Origin: Welwitschia mirabilis
Taxonomy: Eukaryota; Gnetophyta; Gnetopsida; Welwitschiales
Length of the DNA stretch: 64,000 nucleotides
NCBI GenBank assembly: GCA_051453625.1
Contig: JBOZIK010000001.1
Location: forward strand, 153,031,399 to 153,095,398
Reading direction: 5' to 3'
The notes under the pieces are model-generated. The model was not told where the DNA came from, did not search any database, and was given only the letters and a program-made list of their open reading frames with translations. Position 1 is the stretch's first letter. Every line of letters starts with the position of its first letter. The position numbers were made by a program, and so were the translations under genes. Below are positions 34,270 through 47,149 of the stretch, piece by piece.

Positions 34270-36850
34270 TTATTTTTGTTATTTTATTTTCTCGTATTCT
34301 TTAAATTAAAATATATAATACCATACTTATGTAATAATATATTCATAAGATTTAAATGCTTAATTATATTTTACTAGATCTAATATAATATATTTAGTAT
34401 GTTATAAATATTCCTAAAAGAATATTGAAGCTAATCATTTGTCTTTAGAAAGAAGATGCAATCTTACAGGAGTCTATTAATATTTAAATGTCAAGAACAT
34501 AAAATGAAAAACATGCATCTTGAATAAGGTTATAAGATACTCATTTGAAAATATTAATTATGGGATCACAACCAAGTTGAAAATACTATGCTCTTATGTG
34601 CATGGATTTTTGTTAGTAAAAACATTAGGAGATGATAACTACTTTATGACTTTATGAACTAGTTATATTTAAAGAGTTAAGGAATCATTCATAAGGTAAA
34701 CACATAATAAGAATTAAAACATAGCATTTGATATAACATAAGACATACTAGATGATGAACTTATCACCTAATAACAAAGATATGATAAATAAATGTTACT
34801 CTATAGTAAGTAAAAATTTTAATGGAGTGGTTAATAATCATAAGATAAGATTGGTAACATAGACCTTAGCAAAATGGAGAAATTCACACTAATATCTAAG
34901 TGAAAGTTCATTTATACTTTTCTTGTACCATGAACATAAATGGGGATAGAATATGCATTAACTTCACATAAAACTACATTTTTTAATGAAAGGGCTAATG
35001 AGAAGATTTATATGTGGTATCCCATAGATTTCAAATTAAAATGGTAATAGTAAAACTTATGTAATTTAAGCAAGTCTTCATATATTCTAGAACACAATCA
35101 TGTACCTAATACACGAATGTATTCTTTTTATCAAATATTTAATAGGTAAAATCATATTCTCAATTTAAAATTTTAAAATAATTTGATAAAACAATTTAAA
35201 ATATTTAATTTGCAATTAATGGAATACCATTTAATACAAACGTAATTTAAGGAAAAAATCTTATTTTCATTTGTTAAATAAAGTGCATAGGTAATATTTT
35301 TGATACATATAGGATGAAGAATCATAAGACTGTTCTACCTCTCATAGGAAAAGTATGAAACTAGATACTAATGAAAAATCTATAGAGGTAAAATACACTC
35401 TTTATAATATATTATTGAAAACTTTAATTTATTTTAGCAATTCTTGATTAAACAAATATTACATAGTTATAATGTTGGTTAGATATATAGTGAAGTCTAA
35501 ATAGACTTATTAACATATAATGGTTATAGTTTTGAGGTATCTAAATAAAATAAGAGTCTTGTATATTATATGTTAATATAATGATAACATTATACAATGC
35601 TAACATTAAATTAAAAGTTTTCCTAAATTTAAGTTTGAGAGTATGTTCTATACCTTAGAATGAAACAAAGAGATCATTTGCATAATAAAGATTTTATAAA
35701 TTTTAGAGCTTTCATAAAAAGAATCTATGATATAGTATTTAGAAGTTAATATTTAATTCATCTGGTAAAGAAATTTATAATTTATGAAAGAATAACATAG
35801 ACCACAACAAAAGTTCATATGATATGTAGACTAGTTTAGAACAAAGTAATTCATCTTCACTAAGTAGAATTAATAAAAGATAAAAATATTCTAACAATAT
35901 CCTTTGATAGACTAAAGTGAAAAAAATAAAAAAATTAACTAAGAGTAGGAAACATTGAAACATATTACATAGAGGATACTCTCTAGTTATTTGAGTATAT
36001 GATATTTTAAACCATTTAATCCACTTTAGTTTTGGAATGAGGTATTTATGTAAGTATATAAGTTTCTTAAAATTGTTAAATCAAAGTATTGTATTACCAT
36101 TATATCATAATTCATAACTTTTCTAAATTAGTAGTGGAACTAAACCCTCTTTATTTCTAATTAATATGATTATAATTAAATATTTAATAGAAAAGTGAAA
36201 TTGATAAATTAAAAAGAAAACATTTTAGCAAATTAACTATTAAAAACTTTGATCATAAATGTAATAAGACTTTCATATTTCTAATGAAGGTATCACTCTT
36301 CGGATTTATAGTTTCTATACTTGTTGCTATTATGGTTATAATTATTATCATAATTACTATTAAAAGTTTATCTCCATTTTCTCTTCCTTCTTAACTTCAT
36401 ATTTATAGAATAAAAGAATAAAGACTTGGAAATATGAAAAGAGCATTTTCATTATATCTAAAGAGAAAAATAGTAGATTTACATTATGTGTCTTAAACAA
36501 ATCTTAGTCTTCATATTTAAATAAGTATTTTAAGTAAACTATGTTATAATATACTATGAATTTAAAGTATATATATTATGGAATATTGTTTCTAATTAGA
36601 TTTTGAAATATATAAAAAAGGCATTAGTCTTGGAAATTATGTTACTTACATCCACTCCTTTACTTACATATTCTTGAAAATAAAATGCAAAAAAGAGTTC
36701 ATTCTTTTTTCATATGTTTGACAACTAGTTATAGTATTAGATTTTATTAGAATTAGATGTGCTAAGTTTAATTATTTAAATTTTCTTAGTTAGTTCCTCA
36801 AATATTTAATTAATTTAAAGAAATTTTTTATATAAATAACATTTGATACT
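34270..36850. other. AT-rich DNA, nothing recognised
   Basis: No protein-like frame, tandem array or element end seen on either strand. Confidence 0.4.
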
Positions 36851-36853
36851 TTA

Positions 36854-37540
36854 TGTTGTTAGGTCCAACTATCCTAGATGGAAGGGGTGAATAGGATAGA
36901 AATATGATAAGTTTTTTTTTGATAGTTTAATTAATATTTGCATACTTTGTGAATAAGTAATTTATAAATTTTCATTAAGTAAATGTGAATGGAGATAATA
37001 AAATTAAATTTAAACTATATTATAAAATAGTTAGCATAATGAAAAACATGTAAGAGGTTGAAAGTAAGCGTATTTTCCTTTATTATAGAGTACTTTCCAT
37101 CAATCACTCCATAAGACTTTGTAGTAGTTCTATATCAATTAAAATGGGATTTTCTAGCAATCCTCAATCATCAAGCGATAATCAAGGTTATTTAATAATT
37201 AAGATTAAGTATAATGAGAGAGAATAAGTAAAAGAGTGCACTATTTACCAATTAGATGCAATGATAAAAAAATCCAAAAGTTCTTAACAATTATAATAGT
37301 ATTTAGATTATATAGAGAATAAATTATAGCTGTTGTAGATTAAGTTTCTAAGACATGTAACTGTTGGAGTGAGTTAATATAGTTGTTTAGCTTTTTAATT
37401 TTAGTTAAAATAGTCATGTTTAACTTTTCAATGACTACTTGTATTGATATGGTAGTACATCATAGCTGAAATCTTGATAAGAACTAGTTAATCTCTTAGC
37501 TAGACAACCCCATTATGATCTTAAAACAAATGTTAATTCT
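36854..37540 (+). repeat. Possible LTR fragment of another element
   Basis: Starts TGTTGTTAGGTCCAAC and continues with AGATGGAAGGGGTGAATAGG. The GGGGTGAATAG word just inside a TG start is common at the left end of some plant LTRs. No partner LTR or coding relic was found; it abuts the Athila-like element at about 37,550. Confidence 0.3.
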
Positions 37541-37549
37541 TTAGGTAAT

Positions 37550-38650
37550 TGATCCCTTAGAGATACTAGTTAACTACATATTTAATTTATGACATACAAT
37601 AATAATAGGGGTTAACAATTAGGTATTTTATTATAAAATTATGTCTTATACCATTTTAAACATACTTTGTGAACTTATGCATTTTCCCGTGAAAGTTTTA
37701 GGTAAATTCTCTATTCTAGATAACATATTAAAATTTGGATATAATGTAGTAGAACACACTAGTATCACCATCTGAGTCACTAGGGTTACCAATCCTTTAG
37801 AGTAGAATATTTCAAACATAATGTTCTAGGGTTGTATCTAGAAAGTGATCAATTTCTCTTTATGGGATTAATGAGTTATTACATCAAATTTTGATAAAAT
37901 TTATAGCCATAAAACATTTCAAAGAACACATTTGGCAAGTAAAATTAGTTGGAACCCTTAGAGTATCATGTTTCAACATTTCTTTCTAAGCTACCCCTTT
38001 GGGAAAAGGCTAGATTTAAGGCTAGCTTTGATGAATCTATATTAAATTTTATTTCTTTATTCAATATAATGTAATTCCTTATTTTTCATGAGATAGTAGT
38101 TACTCATCCTTGATTTTGAGTTACAATTAAAATTATACTTTTAATGCTTGAATGAGGCCATAGTGTTAAGTACTTTTATTTATTAAGTAAGTTTCTTGAG
38201 TTTACTTCTTGATGATTGTCATCTTATTTGATACATCTTAGACATCTTTCTTACTACTTTTCATGCTTACATTATGCTTTGAAACACCAAAGCAATTAAG
38301 GGATTCACCAACACTCATGTGGTGAATGAGATTATGTCACCATGATCTGAGCCATAATGACTTAAAAATATAAGGTTTATTTTAGGAATTTATAGTTTTT
38401 CATGGAAGTGAAGGTTTTATAATTAGACTTTTTGGGTTAGACCTTTGGAGTTAGCTCATTTTCCTATCCTGCCATTAAAGTTCATCTTATCTCAATCTTG
38501 ATTTTTTGTTTTGTTTTAACTCCTTACAAGTTAAAGAACATTGTATCATCACTATTTAGATCTCTACCTTGATCTATCCCTATGAAAAAAACAAAATTAG
38601 AACTCTATTACAATGTGAGTCTTAGTTTATAAATTATAAAATCCAATCAT
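37550..38650 (+). repeat. 5' LTR, second Athila-like copy
   Basis: Matches the 3' LTR at many points, for example TTTATTATAAAATTATGTC (37,626) with TTTATCATAAAATTATGTTC (42,775), and the CATTAAAGTTCATCTTAT stretch near 38,475. It carries a single copy of the 78-80-bp unit (38,377-38,456) that is triplicated in the 3' LTR. The start is approximate. Confidence 0.7.
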
Positions 38651-38661
38651 GAATAGATTTT

Positions 38662-38681
38662 TGGTACTATTGCTAGGGAAG
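38662..38681 (+). promoter_or_regulatory. Athila-type primer-binding site, CpG-decayed
   Basis: TTTT then TGGTACTATTGCTAGGGA. The usual Athila PBS is TGGCGCCGTTGCCGGGGA. The two differ at six bases, and all six are accounted for by three CG dinucleotides reading TA. Confidence 0.8.
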
Positions 38682-41200
38682 ATAGCATGATATATTCATA
38701 GAAGGTGTATGATGTTTTATTTCTTACAATTTTTAATTTAGATTTTTAGTTCTCTAGTGCTTTCAGTTTTTGGTATTTGTTCATTTCTAGTAATACATGA
38801 ATTGATTGTTTTTTTTTTCTTGTGAGCTCTATTAGGTCTTTGCTCTAACCTGAAAACCTTTTCATATCAAATGTTTGTGGTTATAGGTCTAACAATTTTT
38901 TATAGGTTTGCAATTCAAACGAGGATTGAAAAACATGGACAATGAAAACAAACAAGAATTCCTTTTCCTTTATCTTCATTTCTACAATTTTATAATAGAT
39001 TTCTAATTTTGGTTACATGTGTAATTTTTAAATTTCTATGAGTTTCCTAAAGTTTCACTTTCATAAGGAATTTTCACTATAATTATTTCATGTCTACTTT
39101 TATATTTCATTTTCTATGAATTATCTTTTATTTCCTAATATGTGAATTAGTTTGCATAGTCACATCTGTAATACCTATCTTTTTGTATACCTATTTTTTG
39201 TAGGGTATTTTACCTTAAATAACTAACACCACTAGAATACCTCATTGATATTACTAATATTTATGCTCAAAACATTTTCAAATTTTTTACAAATCCTTTA
39301 TTGGACCCATGAAGGCTCATCTTAGAATCTCACAGATTTGTAAAAACATGATATGATGAATCTTATAGACCATCTTTTGAACATCCAAATAAGTCCTAAT
39401 GTTGAAAGTAAATCTTTTTATGGAAACTACAAAGATCCTTATAATTTTTTTAATCACATTCAACCTAAATAAAAATAGGATATTATGTTTAACCTAAGAA
39501 AATTATAAGGTATTAACTTCAACCTCAATACTTAAATTCCCCTTCATATTTTCTTTGACCTTCTAATGCACATAGATTAGATTCTTACTAAGTGAATTCT
39601 AAATTTATACCTTTAACCATCCCTCATAACCCTTACTCCTCATCAACTTATCATTTCCTTTCACTTCTTGATTCTTATTCTTTCTTATTTGAATAATATC
39701 ATTCATTTTCTAAACTTAGAAATCCTATTTAAATTCCTTAGAATACATCCTCACAAGACTTGGTGAATCCCAAATGTAAATAAATCAAAAATTTATTAAA
39801 AATATTCAATAGTTAAATTAATTCACTATTTAAATCTTTAATAGACTTAACCAACAAGAAGAACATCCCATGAACCTAATCATAGAAGTCTTAAAAGGAT
39901 TTGTGATAGTGAAATCAATAATAACTAAGTCATATTATTTAGGAGTAAGGAAGAAATTAATGAGAAACTATAGTTTAAGCAACCACATGAGGAGGAGTTA
40001 TCTAACCAATGTTTTAATAAAGGAGAAGTTGAAGAAATTATATGAGTTTCATCATATCAACAACCCTTAACACTTTCACAAGTAAGAACTATTCATTTCA
40101 TCTTTTCTCATGAGAAATCATATGAAGATGAATGTCATAATAATTTTGTGAGAAGGAGAAGTAGAAATCATGTAAACTTCAATACATAAGGGATACTTAC
40201 CTTATTTTTAATATTTTCATGAGCAAAATGATTTCATCTTATCATTGTTTCTTGAGCAAGATTCAATCACTAACATAGATAATTAACCTTTCATTCAGTT
40301 ACAACCACTTTCTAAGATCTTACATATGCCTTTTATTATGAAAAATAATTTTCCCTTATGTTCATAATTCACCTCTGTCTTTATCTCAAAATTATATCTT
40401 ACATGATTTATTAGAAAATAAAATTCAAAATAAATAGTGAACTCTTTTAGACTTTGCATGCATAAATTTTATCACTTGCATGAATGGTGTTATTTCTGAT
40501 TTCATAAATGCATGTGCAAAGATATACATGAATAATATCCTAATTTAATACATTTACATTTTATTAGAGCCATTGCACTCTTAATCTACCTATCCTTTAC
40601 TATCTTGAACTTCTTCTTATGCATCACAAAGAAAAATCCTATCATGAGGAAACCTTAGTTTTATTGCATAGTTCTAGCATAGATTTGTTTTCTTATAGAT
40701 TATACTTAAAAAAAAGAGTTCAAAAACACTAAAAAAATTATTGCTTATTAGTGTCTTTTTCTTGAAACCACTTGAACAGTGTTACTTGTACAATTATCAC
40801 ATTAAACACTTTTACTTATATAACTCCAAATTTTATCTATATCAGAGATTTAGACATTACCTTTTTAAACCTTGCATCTCACTCCTTCCATTATGTTACT
40901 ATTTCATAAGACTTACTAGCCATTCATTCCTTCCATTCATTTATGAATTTATGTGACTTACTGATCCTATGTAGTCATATTTTCCCAAAATAAGAGATCT
41001 TATCATTCCATGATTTTGGTTGAGATTAGATGGATCCTTTCTTTTCAAGAGCAATTCATCTTTATCTTTGAGTTCTTTTATTTCTTTTATTAAGACTTGC
41101 ATTCATTTGATTTATTTAATTTAGAATTAAGAAAAAAAAAGATGTTTTTTTCTACTTTCATGACATGCCTTTCTTTTAAGAATTTATTGAGGTAAAATTA
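38682..41200 (+). other. Interior of second Athila-like copy, coding part lost or unreadable
   Basis: T-rich leader (to about 39,200), then short frames such as 39,870-40,070 and 40,741-40,956 with no recognisable Gag, protease or RT words. A Gag start could lie near 39,300, where a GGACCCATGA word resembles one in the third copy (47,164), but the rest does not align clearly. Confidence 0.4.
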
Positions 41201-41560
41201 TTTCTTTATTAGGCCAATGAGTTAATGACCCCTCTTATGTGCATATAATACATAAAATCTCTTATCTAAAAGAATATATTCTTTTTAATCCATTTTATTA
41301 GGTCTAGACAATTATATTAAGATATAGATACTCACTAGAAATGTAGGCCTAATAATATATTTATAGTACATTTAATTACGTTAGGACTATACACATCTGT
41401 TGGTAGTGCAGTACTAACTTCTTCATGTACAACATTTTTAACTCTATTAGAATAAGACATCACAACACTGAATTCTCAACATTATTAAATTCTTAAAAGG
41501 ATGTCAATTATGATTGTAAAGGGATAAGATTAGAAAGAAATTAAGGTGGAATTAAAGAGT
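41200..41560 (+). repeat. Athila 3' cassette with two 65-bp units
   Basis: Units at 41,309 (CAATTATATTA) and 41,374 (AATTACGTTA). The following GCAGTACTAACTTCTTCATG matches 50,608 (GCAGTACTAATTTCTTCATG). Confidence 0.75.
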
Positions 41561-42698
41561 TTTTGTGAATTTCTTATTTTAACATTTATTAGTTAAGACT
41601 CTTTTACTACTCTTAATTAGCATGAATTTACTTTATCAATTCCTTATCTTGTGTTGACATAGATTCATAAGGCCCTTAATTTACTTTCATAATATTTTTT
41701 ATTTATAGCATGTATGATAGAATGTTAGTTTTATTTTTATTCATCTCATTTCCATTAATTTTACCATATCATGTCACATGCATTTACCCTTTCATCTCTA
41801 TAAGAAAGCATACTTGAAGGTAAATTTATGTTTGTTGTGATGAAATTTTTTCTTTATGAGTTATCCTAGGAGAAAGTATAAAATGTTATTAAGACTAAAA
41901 AATTATTACAGCTTTAATTCTACCACACCAAAACTTTTTGTTATTTCATTAACTCACCTATGAGATTTTTATAATCTTTGCATTCTTACCTATTCATTGT
42001 TTCAAACCAAAGAGCATTTTCCATAGAAAACCAATGTTACTATAAGTCCTCACTGATATCACTAACCATTCTCCTCTACTCATATCATGCTTCTTCCCAT
42101 ATCTTTTTGTTCTAATTTCCAATCATCTTAAGTCTTTAAAAAATAATGATATTTTATATAAATATACTATAACTTGGTTTTCATCCATTTTCCATTACAT
42201 TTTGACACTTCCTTCATCATCTTCAGTTTCATCTTTTTCTTCATTTCTATGTTTTATTCCTTGTAGCTTTTCATCTTTATTTCTCTTCCTTTGATCTATA
42301 ATAATCATTTGAAAGGCTTATCTTCTAGCAATTTCTCATAAAATTGACTTCCATTTCATAGATCTTTTAGCATTTCCCTTTTTCTTTTGTATGAATTATA
42401 TTTTTTGTTTTTCCTTTTATTTTAAATAAAATGATATGTTATAAAAAATGTTTCCTAGGGGTGTATCAATGTGTTCTCAAAAATTGTATTAAAATTTTTC
42501 TAAATTGGGGGTATGGAATTCAGATCTTTTAAATGTGTTTTTCATTTTTATTTCTCATGTTTTAAAATTTTGTCAAAAAAGTTTTAAAAGATATATCATT
42601 CCCATAATTAAATATTTTTCTTTAGAATGTTTTTCATGTTAAATCATTCTTTGTTGTGCTTTTTTCTAATAATATGACAAAAGTTTGATTAGGGCATC

Positions 42699-44050
42699 TG
42701 CTAACATGTAAAAGTTCAAATTTAAATCAAGTATATTTTACCAACTTAGCTTAGGCAATAACAATAAGTTATGTATTTTATCATAAAATTATGTTCTTTA
42801 TGATTTTAAACATAATTATGAACTTATGGATTTCCTCATGATAATTTTAGTTAAATTGCTATATTCTAGATGACATGTTAAAATTTGGATTTTGAGATAA
42901 TTTAATTAAAAAAAAGCTAATGTGGCCATCCAGATCAACAATGCTATTAGTCCTTTGGAGAAGAATACTTTAAAAGCTATGTTCTAGAGTTATCTAAGGG
43001 AAAAAATCAATTTCAACTTATGGGGTTAAGTAGTTATGGCTCAAGCTCTAATAAAATTTGTAACTATAAAAGTGTTAAATTTTCAATCAAAAACCCTAAA
43101 TTATAAAATAGTAATTAAGGAACCCTAATCCTATTTTTACCTATAAAAATTCCAAGCACCCTCACTAAGGATATCTTTGACCAATGAAGATATGTGAAAC
43201 CCTTAGATCATTATCCATTGACATGTCTTTCTAAGCTTTTCTTTTGGGAGTGGGCTAGATATAAGGCTGTATTTGATGAATCTCTATCATCTTTATTTTA
43301 TTTATTCATATATAATTGATTCTTGTTTTTTCATGAAATAGTAGTTACTCATTCTTTATTTTAATATGTAATGAATATTGTGCTTTTAATGCTTGAATGA
43401 GACTACATTATTAAGTATTTTCATTTACCGACTAAGTTTCTTGAGTTTAAGTCTAGGCTTAGTCATCCTATTTGATGGATCTTATGTATTTTCATTTCTA
43501 CTTTCCATGCTTACATTAGACTATTAAGGACCAAAGTGACTAAGTGATTCATCAACACTCATGTGATGAATGAGATTATGTTACCATAACCTAAGACTTA
43601 ATGACTTAATAATATAAGGTTTATTTTAGAATTTATAATATATGATTAAGGTCAGGGTCTTGTTGTTTGATGATATAGGTTAGACCTTTAAAGTTAGCTT
43701 AATTTAGAATTTATAATAAATTATTAAAGTCAAGGTCTTGTTGTTTAATGATATAGTTTACACCTTTGAAGTTAGCTTATTTAAGAATTTATAATATACT
43801 ATTAAAATTAGGATCTTGTTATTCAATGATATATGTTATACCTTTGAAGTTAGCTTATTTCCCTACCTCACCATTAAAGTTCATCTCATATTAATCTCAA
43901 CTTTCAATTTGATTTTGAATCCTTTCAAGTTAGAGAATTTTATGTTACCATTATTTAGTTTCTAATTCAATTATACCTATAGAAAGAGTAGATTGGAACC
44001 CTAATACAATGTGAGTTTTGGTTTATAGATTGTAAAATCTAGACATGAAT
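42699..44050 (+). repeat. 3' LTR, second Athila-like copy
   Basis: Starts TGCTAACATGTAAAAG after AAAAGTTTGATTAGGGCATC, comparable to the third copy (AAAGTTTAGTTAGGAGGCTA then TGTTAACATGTAAAAATT). A TATA box CTATAAAAAT is at 43,141. It is longer than its 5' partner, partly because of two extra 78-bp units. The end near 44,045 is approximate. Confidence 0.75.
43621..43854 (+). repeat. Exact 78-bp-period triplication inside the LTR
   Basis: Units start at 43,621, 43,699 and 43,777, each opening TTA-TTTA-GAATTTATAATA and closing with an AAGTTAGC-like word. The period is exactly 78 each time. The 5' LTR has a single unit. Confidence 0.9.
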
Positions 44051-44055
44051 TGTTG

Positions 44056-45428
44056 ACCTCCTTATCCTGGCTAGCCTCTTGCTTAGTTCAATCTTGTATT
44101 TTCATTTCTTAATTAACTTGTCCTTTTCATGTCTTAATTGACTTGTCCTTTATGTATTCAGACATCTAGACTTTCTTGAAGGCTTATTGAAATAATTCAA
44201 CTAGTTATCTTTTCTTTACTTAAATTTTGATTCATCATAAATAGATAATCAGAAGCTATAACATATGTTGTTATTTTATTATCTTTCACGTGGTATTAAA
44301 TTAAAAATTTCTCATTTTCTAGAAATGTAACTAAAGTTTTTAATTAATTTATTCCCAATATTTATTTAGTTTTTCTTTTTTTAAATAATTATTATATTCA
44401 AGAATTTCCTTCATAATGTTAACTAGTTATAGAAGAATGGAATAAACATTGTTTCCTTGTATCAGTGTTGCAAACAATTCACTACCATGTTTCTATATGC
44501 ATTATGCATTATAAAAGGTTGTATTAACTCTATCTCTAACATTAATGTCTTCTTATAATATTATGTTTCATATTCCATGAAAAAGTATATCAAAGGATAT
44601 CTTTTAGTAAATTCTACTTATGATGAAGAGAGGTATTAAGAATCTACAATTTCATAGCTATTTCCATTTGAGCATTATGTAAAGTGGACAAGTTTATTTC
44701 CTTTGTTTACTCATGGAAGTGATTACTAAAGACATGAATGAAATTGTTTTACTTTTCAACATGAAAATAAAAATTTTCATGTTTTAGGAATTTGAAGATA
44801 AATGATAATTAATTAATAAGTATTTGAAATTATGATTATAGAATATTTTAACACCATAATATATGCTAAAGAAATTATTTATTACTAATTAACATAATAA
44901 ACAATTCATAAAAAACTATAAATATGAGTTTTATTATAACTAAAATGTTGTAATTATTTATTAGTTAAGAGTAACACTATCTTGTTAAAGATGCTATTAA
45001 TAACTAAAATGACTACTACCATGATTATTTTGACTTAATATTACTAATTGTAAAAGTTTAAAGATGGAGCTCTATGCTTTTAGTAACTTAAAATATTGCA
45101 CACAAAGAACAACTTAAATGATTGAAGGATGTACTCTTGATAACATAAAACACTATAGACAGAGCACTTATAACTAATGTACTTAGATAAGGATAACATG
45201 CAAGAGACTTGTTAAAACTTAACAAATCTTGTTTAGATTTTAGTAATCATTAAGAGACTAATAAGGACTTAATCATTATAAGAAACATTTAGAAGAAATC
45301 AAAATAGAGTTTAATAAAGATTATAAGACTCAACGAAATCCTTAAAGACTTTACAAATTTTAACATTTTATTTCATGCTTACATAATGAGTTACATACAC
45401 ATTTATATTTGAACAAATCTTCTATTTG
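44056..45428. other. AT-rich DNA between two Athila-like copies
   Basis: Apart from a short direct repeat (CTTAATT-ACTTGTCCTTT near 44,110 and 44,135) nothing is recognised. Confidence 0.4.
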
Positions 45429-45640
45429 GAATCATCTAACTTAGTAAAGAATTTAATTTTAGTATAATTATGACATATAAGTAGGAATCTACTTTTAGTA
45501 CAACTTCTTTGATACAAATATTATGGCTTAGTACTTTCATTTAAGTGGAAAGCTACTTTTAGTGTAATTATGATATCTAAGTGGAAATTCACTTTTATAA
45601 TAATTATGTTTTAATAGAATTATTATAGCTTAGTATGGTC
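45429..45640. repeat. Irregular minisatellite, 37-63-bp steps
   Basis: A word near TAAGTGGAAATCTACTTTTAGTATAATTATGA recurs at about 45,429 (partial), 45,478, 45,541 and 45,578. Spacing is irregular. Confidence 0.65.
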
Positions 45641-45729
45641 TAAATGAGAAAGAACTAGCTTTGTTTAGAATTAGTTTCAATTTCAAAATATTTAACGATG
45701 AGTTTTTCTTTCAATTTGGTGGAGCTATT

Positions 45730-46960
45730 TATTAACATGTAAAAATTGAAATTTTGATCAAGTTAAGTGATTAATTTATCTTAATGACAGACATTAATAT
45801 AATCATTTTTATTATAAAAACATGTCTTATATTGATTTTCTATAATAATTATGGGTATATAGTTTGCCCAGAACATTTTGAAGTTATTTATGCTAACTTG
45901 AGGGACATGCTTAAAGATTATAATCATTCAAGCTAAAAAGCCATTGCTACCATTCAAGTTACCTAACATCATTGGTCCTTATACACAAAACACTACAAAT
46001 ATTATATTTCTGACTTGTCATGAGAAATTGGTCTAAATGTAGTTATAGGATTGATTGAATTCCATATTAGAAGAAACTTGCATTCTTAATAATACATGAT
46101 AGTGATGATGGTGATATGTAGGAAAAACATGTGGCATTACTAAGTAGTATGATGATGGAGATACATGATAACAATAACAATTAGTAGAAGAAGAAATATC
46201 TAAGAGCCAACTGTTGGCCTCATCATAATTATTTCTACCTAATGGAAAAGATGATAAACACACTCCGTAATGCTATCATTATGTAACTTCTCACTAATTT
46301 TACAAGCCAAAGGTTATAACCACTATTGACCCCCTGATCATTGCCTATAAAAGGGCCCTGAGTCCCTTATTATAATATCATTTATTTTGGTAAAGATAAA
46401 GCATTAGAGAATCATGTTGCAATGGACTTTTACACACTTATCTGGGAAGGGAATTTGCTTTCAATGACCACATGAGGAGTTCTTTCAACTTTCTTCCATC
46501 TTTAATGTAATGTGTCTTTTTTTGATTCAATATGAAAGAGTTATTTTTTAATATTATTAGTTTAAATTCATTTTGTACTAGAAATGCTTAAGTAATAATG
46601 TAATTATCAAGTTTTATTTTATCAACCACATGAATTCAATTAGTTGATTAGTTTAAGTCTTAGTAATTTCATGGATCTTATTCTTGATAAATTTATACTT
46701 TCTAAGTTTATTATTAGATTATAAAGAATTATTAACATTTAAATTTACTAACACTAGTATGGTAAATGAGATTATGTCATCATGGCCTGATCCATCATAC
46801 TTAATAATCTAAAGTTTATTTCAGAATAGTGTAAGCATATGGTCAACTGAGGAATCATAGAAGGATGAAATAAGTAAAAACTTTGAGATTAGTCACTTTC
46901 AGATTTTTAAGAAAAGCTATCTATGATCCTATAATGCTAATTGAATTATAAGATCTCTAT
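45730..46960 (+). repeat. 5' LTR, third Athila-like copy
   Basis: ATTAACATGTAAAAATTGAAATTTTGATCAAG at the start matches 51,421. The TATA box CTATAAAAGGG is at 46,345-46,355, followed by GCCCTGAGTCCCTTATTATAA. Similarity to the 3' LTR fades after about 46,930. Confidence 0.8.
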
Positions 46961-47149
46961 GAGTTCCTGTGTTTTTCCTTAAATCTTAATTCACATTTCA
47001 ACTGATGCTTCCAACTTTCTTGATTGGTCCCATCAGCTTCTATGCATGACAGAAATTTTCTTTTGAGGCCTTGGTTAAAATATAAACTCCTTTTATGTTA
47101 CAAGCTCTATGTAAAACCTTTTCAAACCTTATCTAAAATTTGATTTGAG

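Larger units (their letters stand above)
37550..44050 (+). mobile_element. Athila-like LTR element, second copy
   Basis: A direct LTR pair (about 37,550-38,650 and 42,699-44,050) flanks a 4-kb interior that starts with an Athila-type PBS at 38,662. The interior holds the family's 65-bp tandem units (41,309-41,440) and the GGGGGTATGG motif (42,505-42,516) before the 3' LTR. No RT, RNase H or integrase relic was seen, and gag could not be recognised with confidence. A non-autonomous or internally deleted copy is most likely. TSDs were not identified. Confidence 0.75.

Noticed and set aside
37550-44050. Target-site duplication for the second Athila-like copy
   Set aside because: LTR edges are not fixed well enough; no convincing 5-bp match was found.
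46033-46263. 76-codon minus-strand frame
   Set aside because: Lies wholly within an Athila-like LTR, in U3; its partner LTR does not preserve it.
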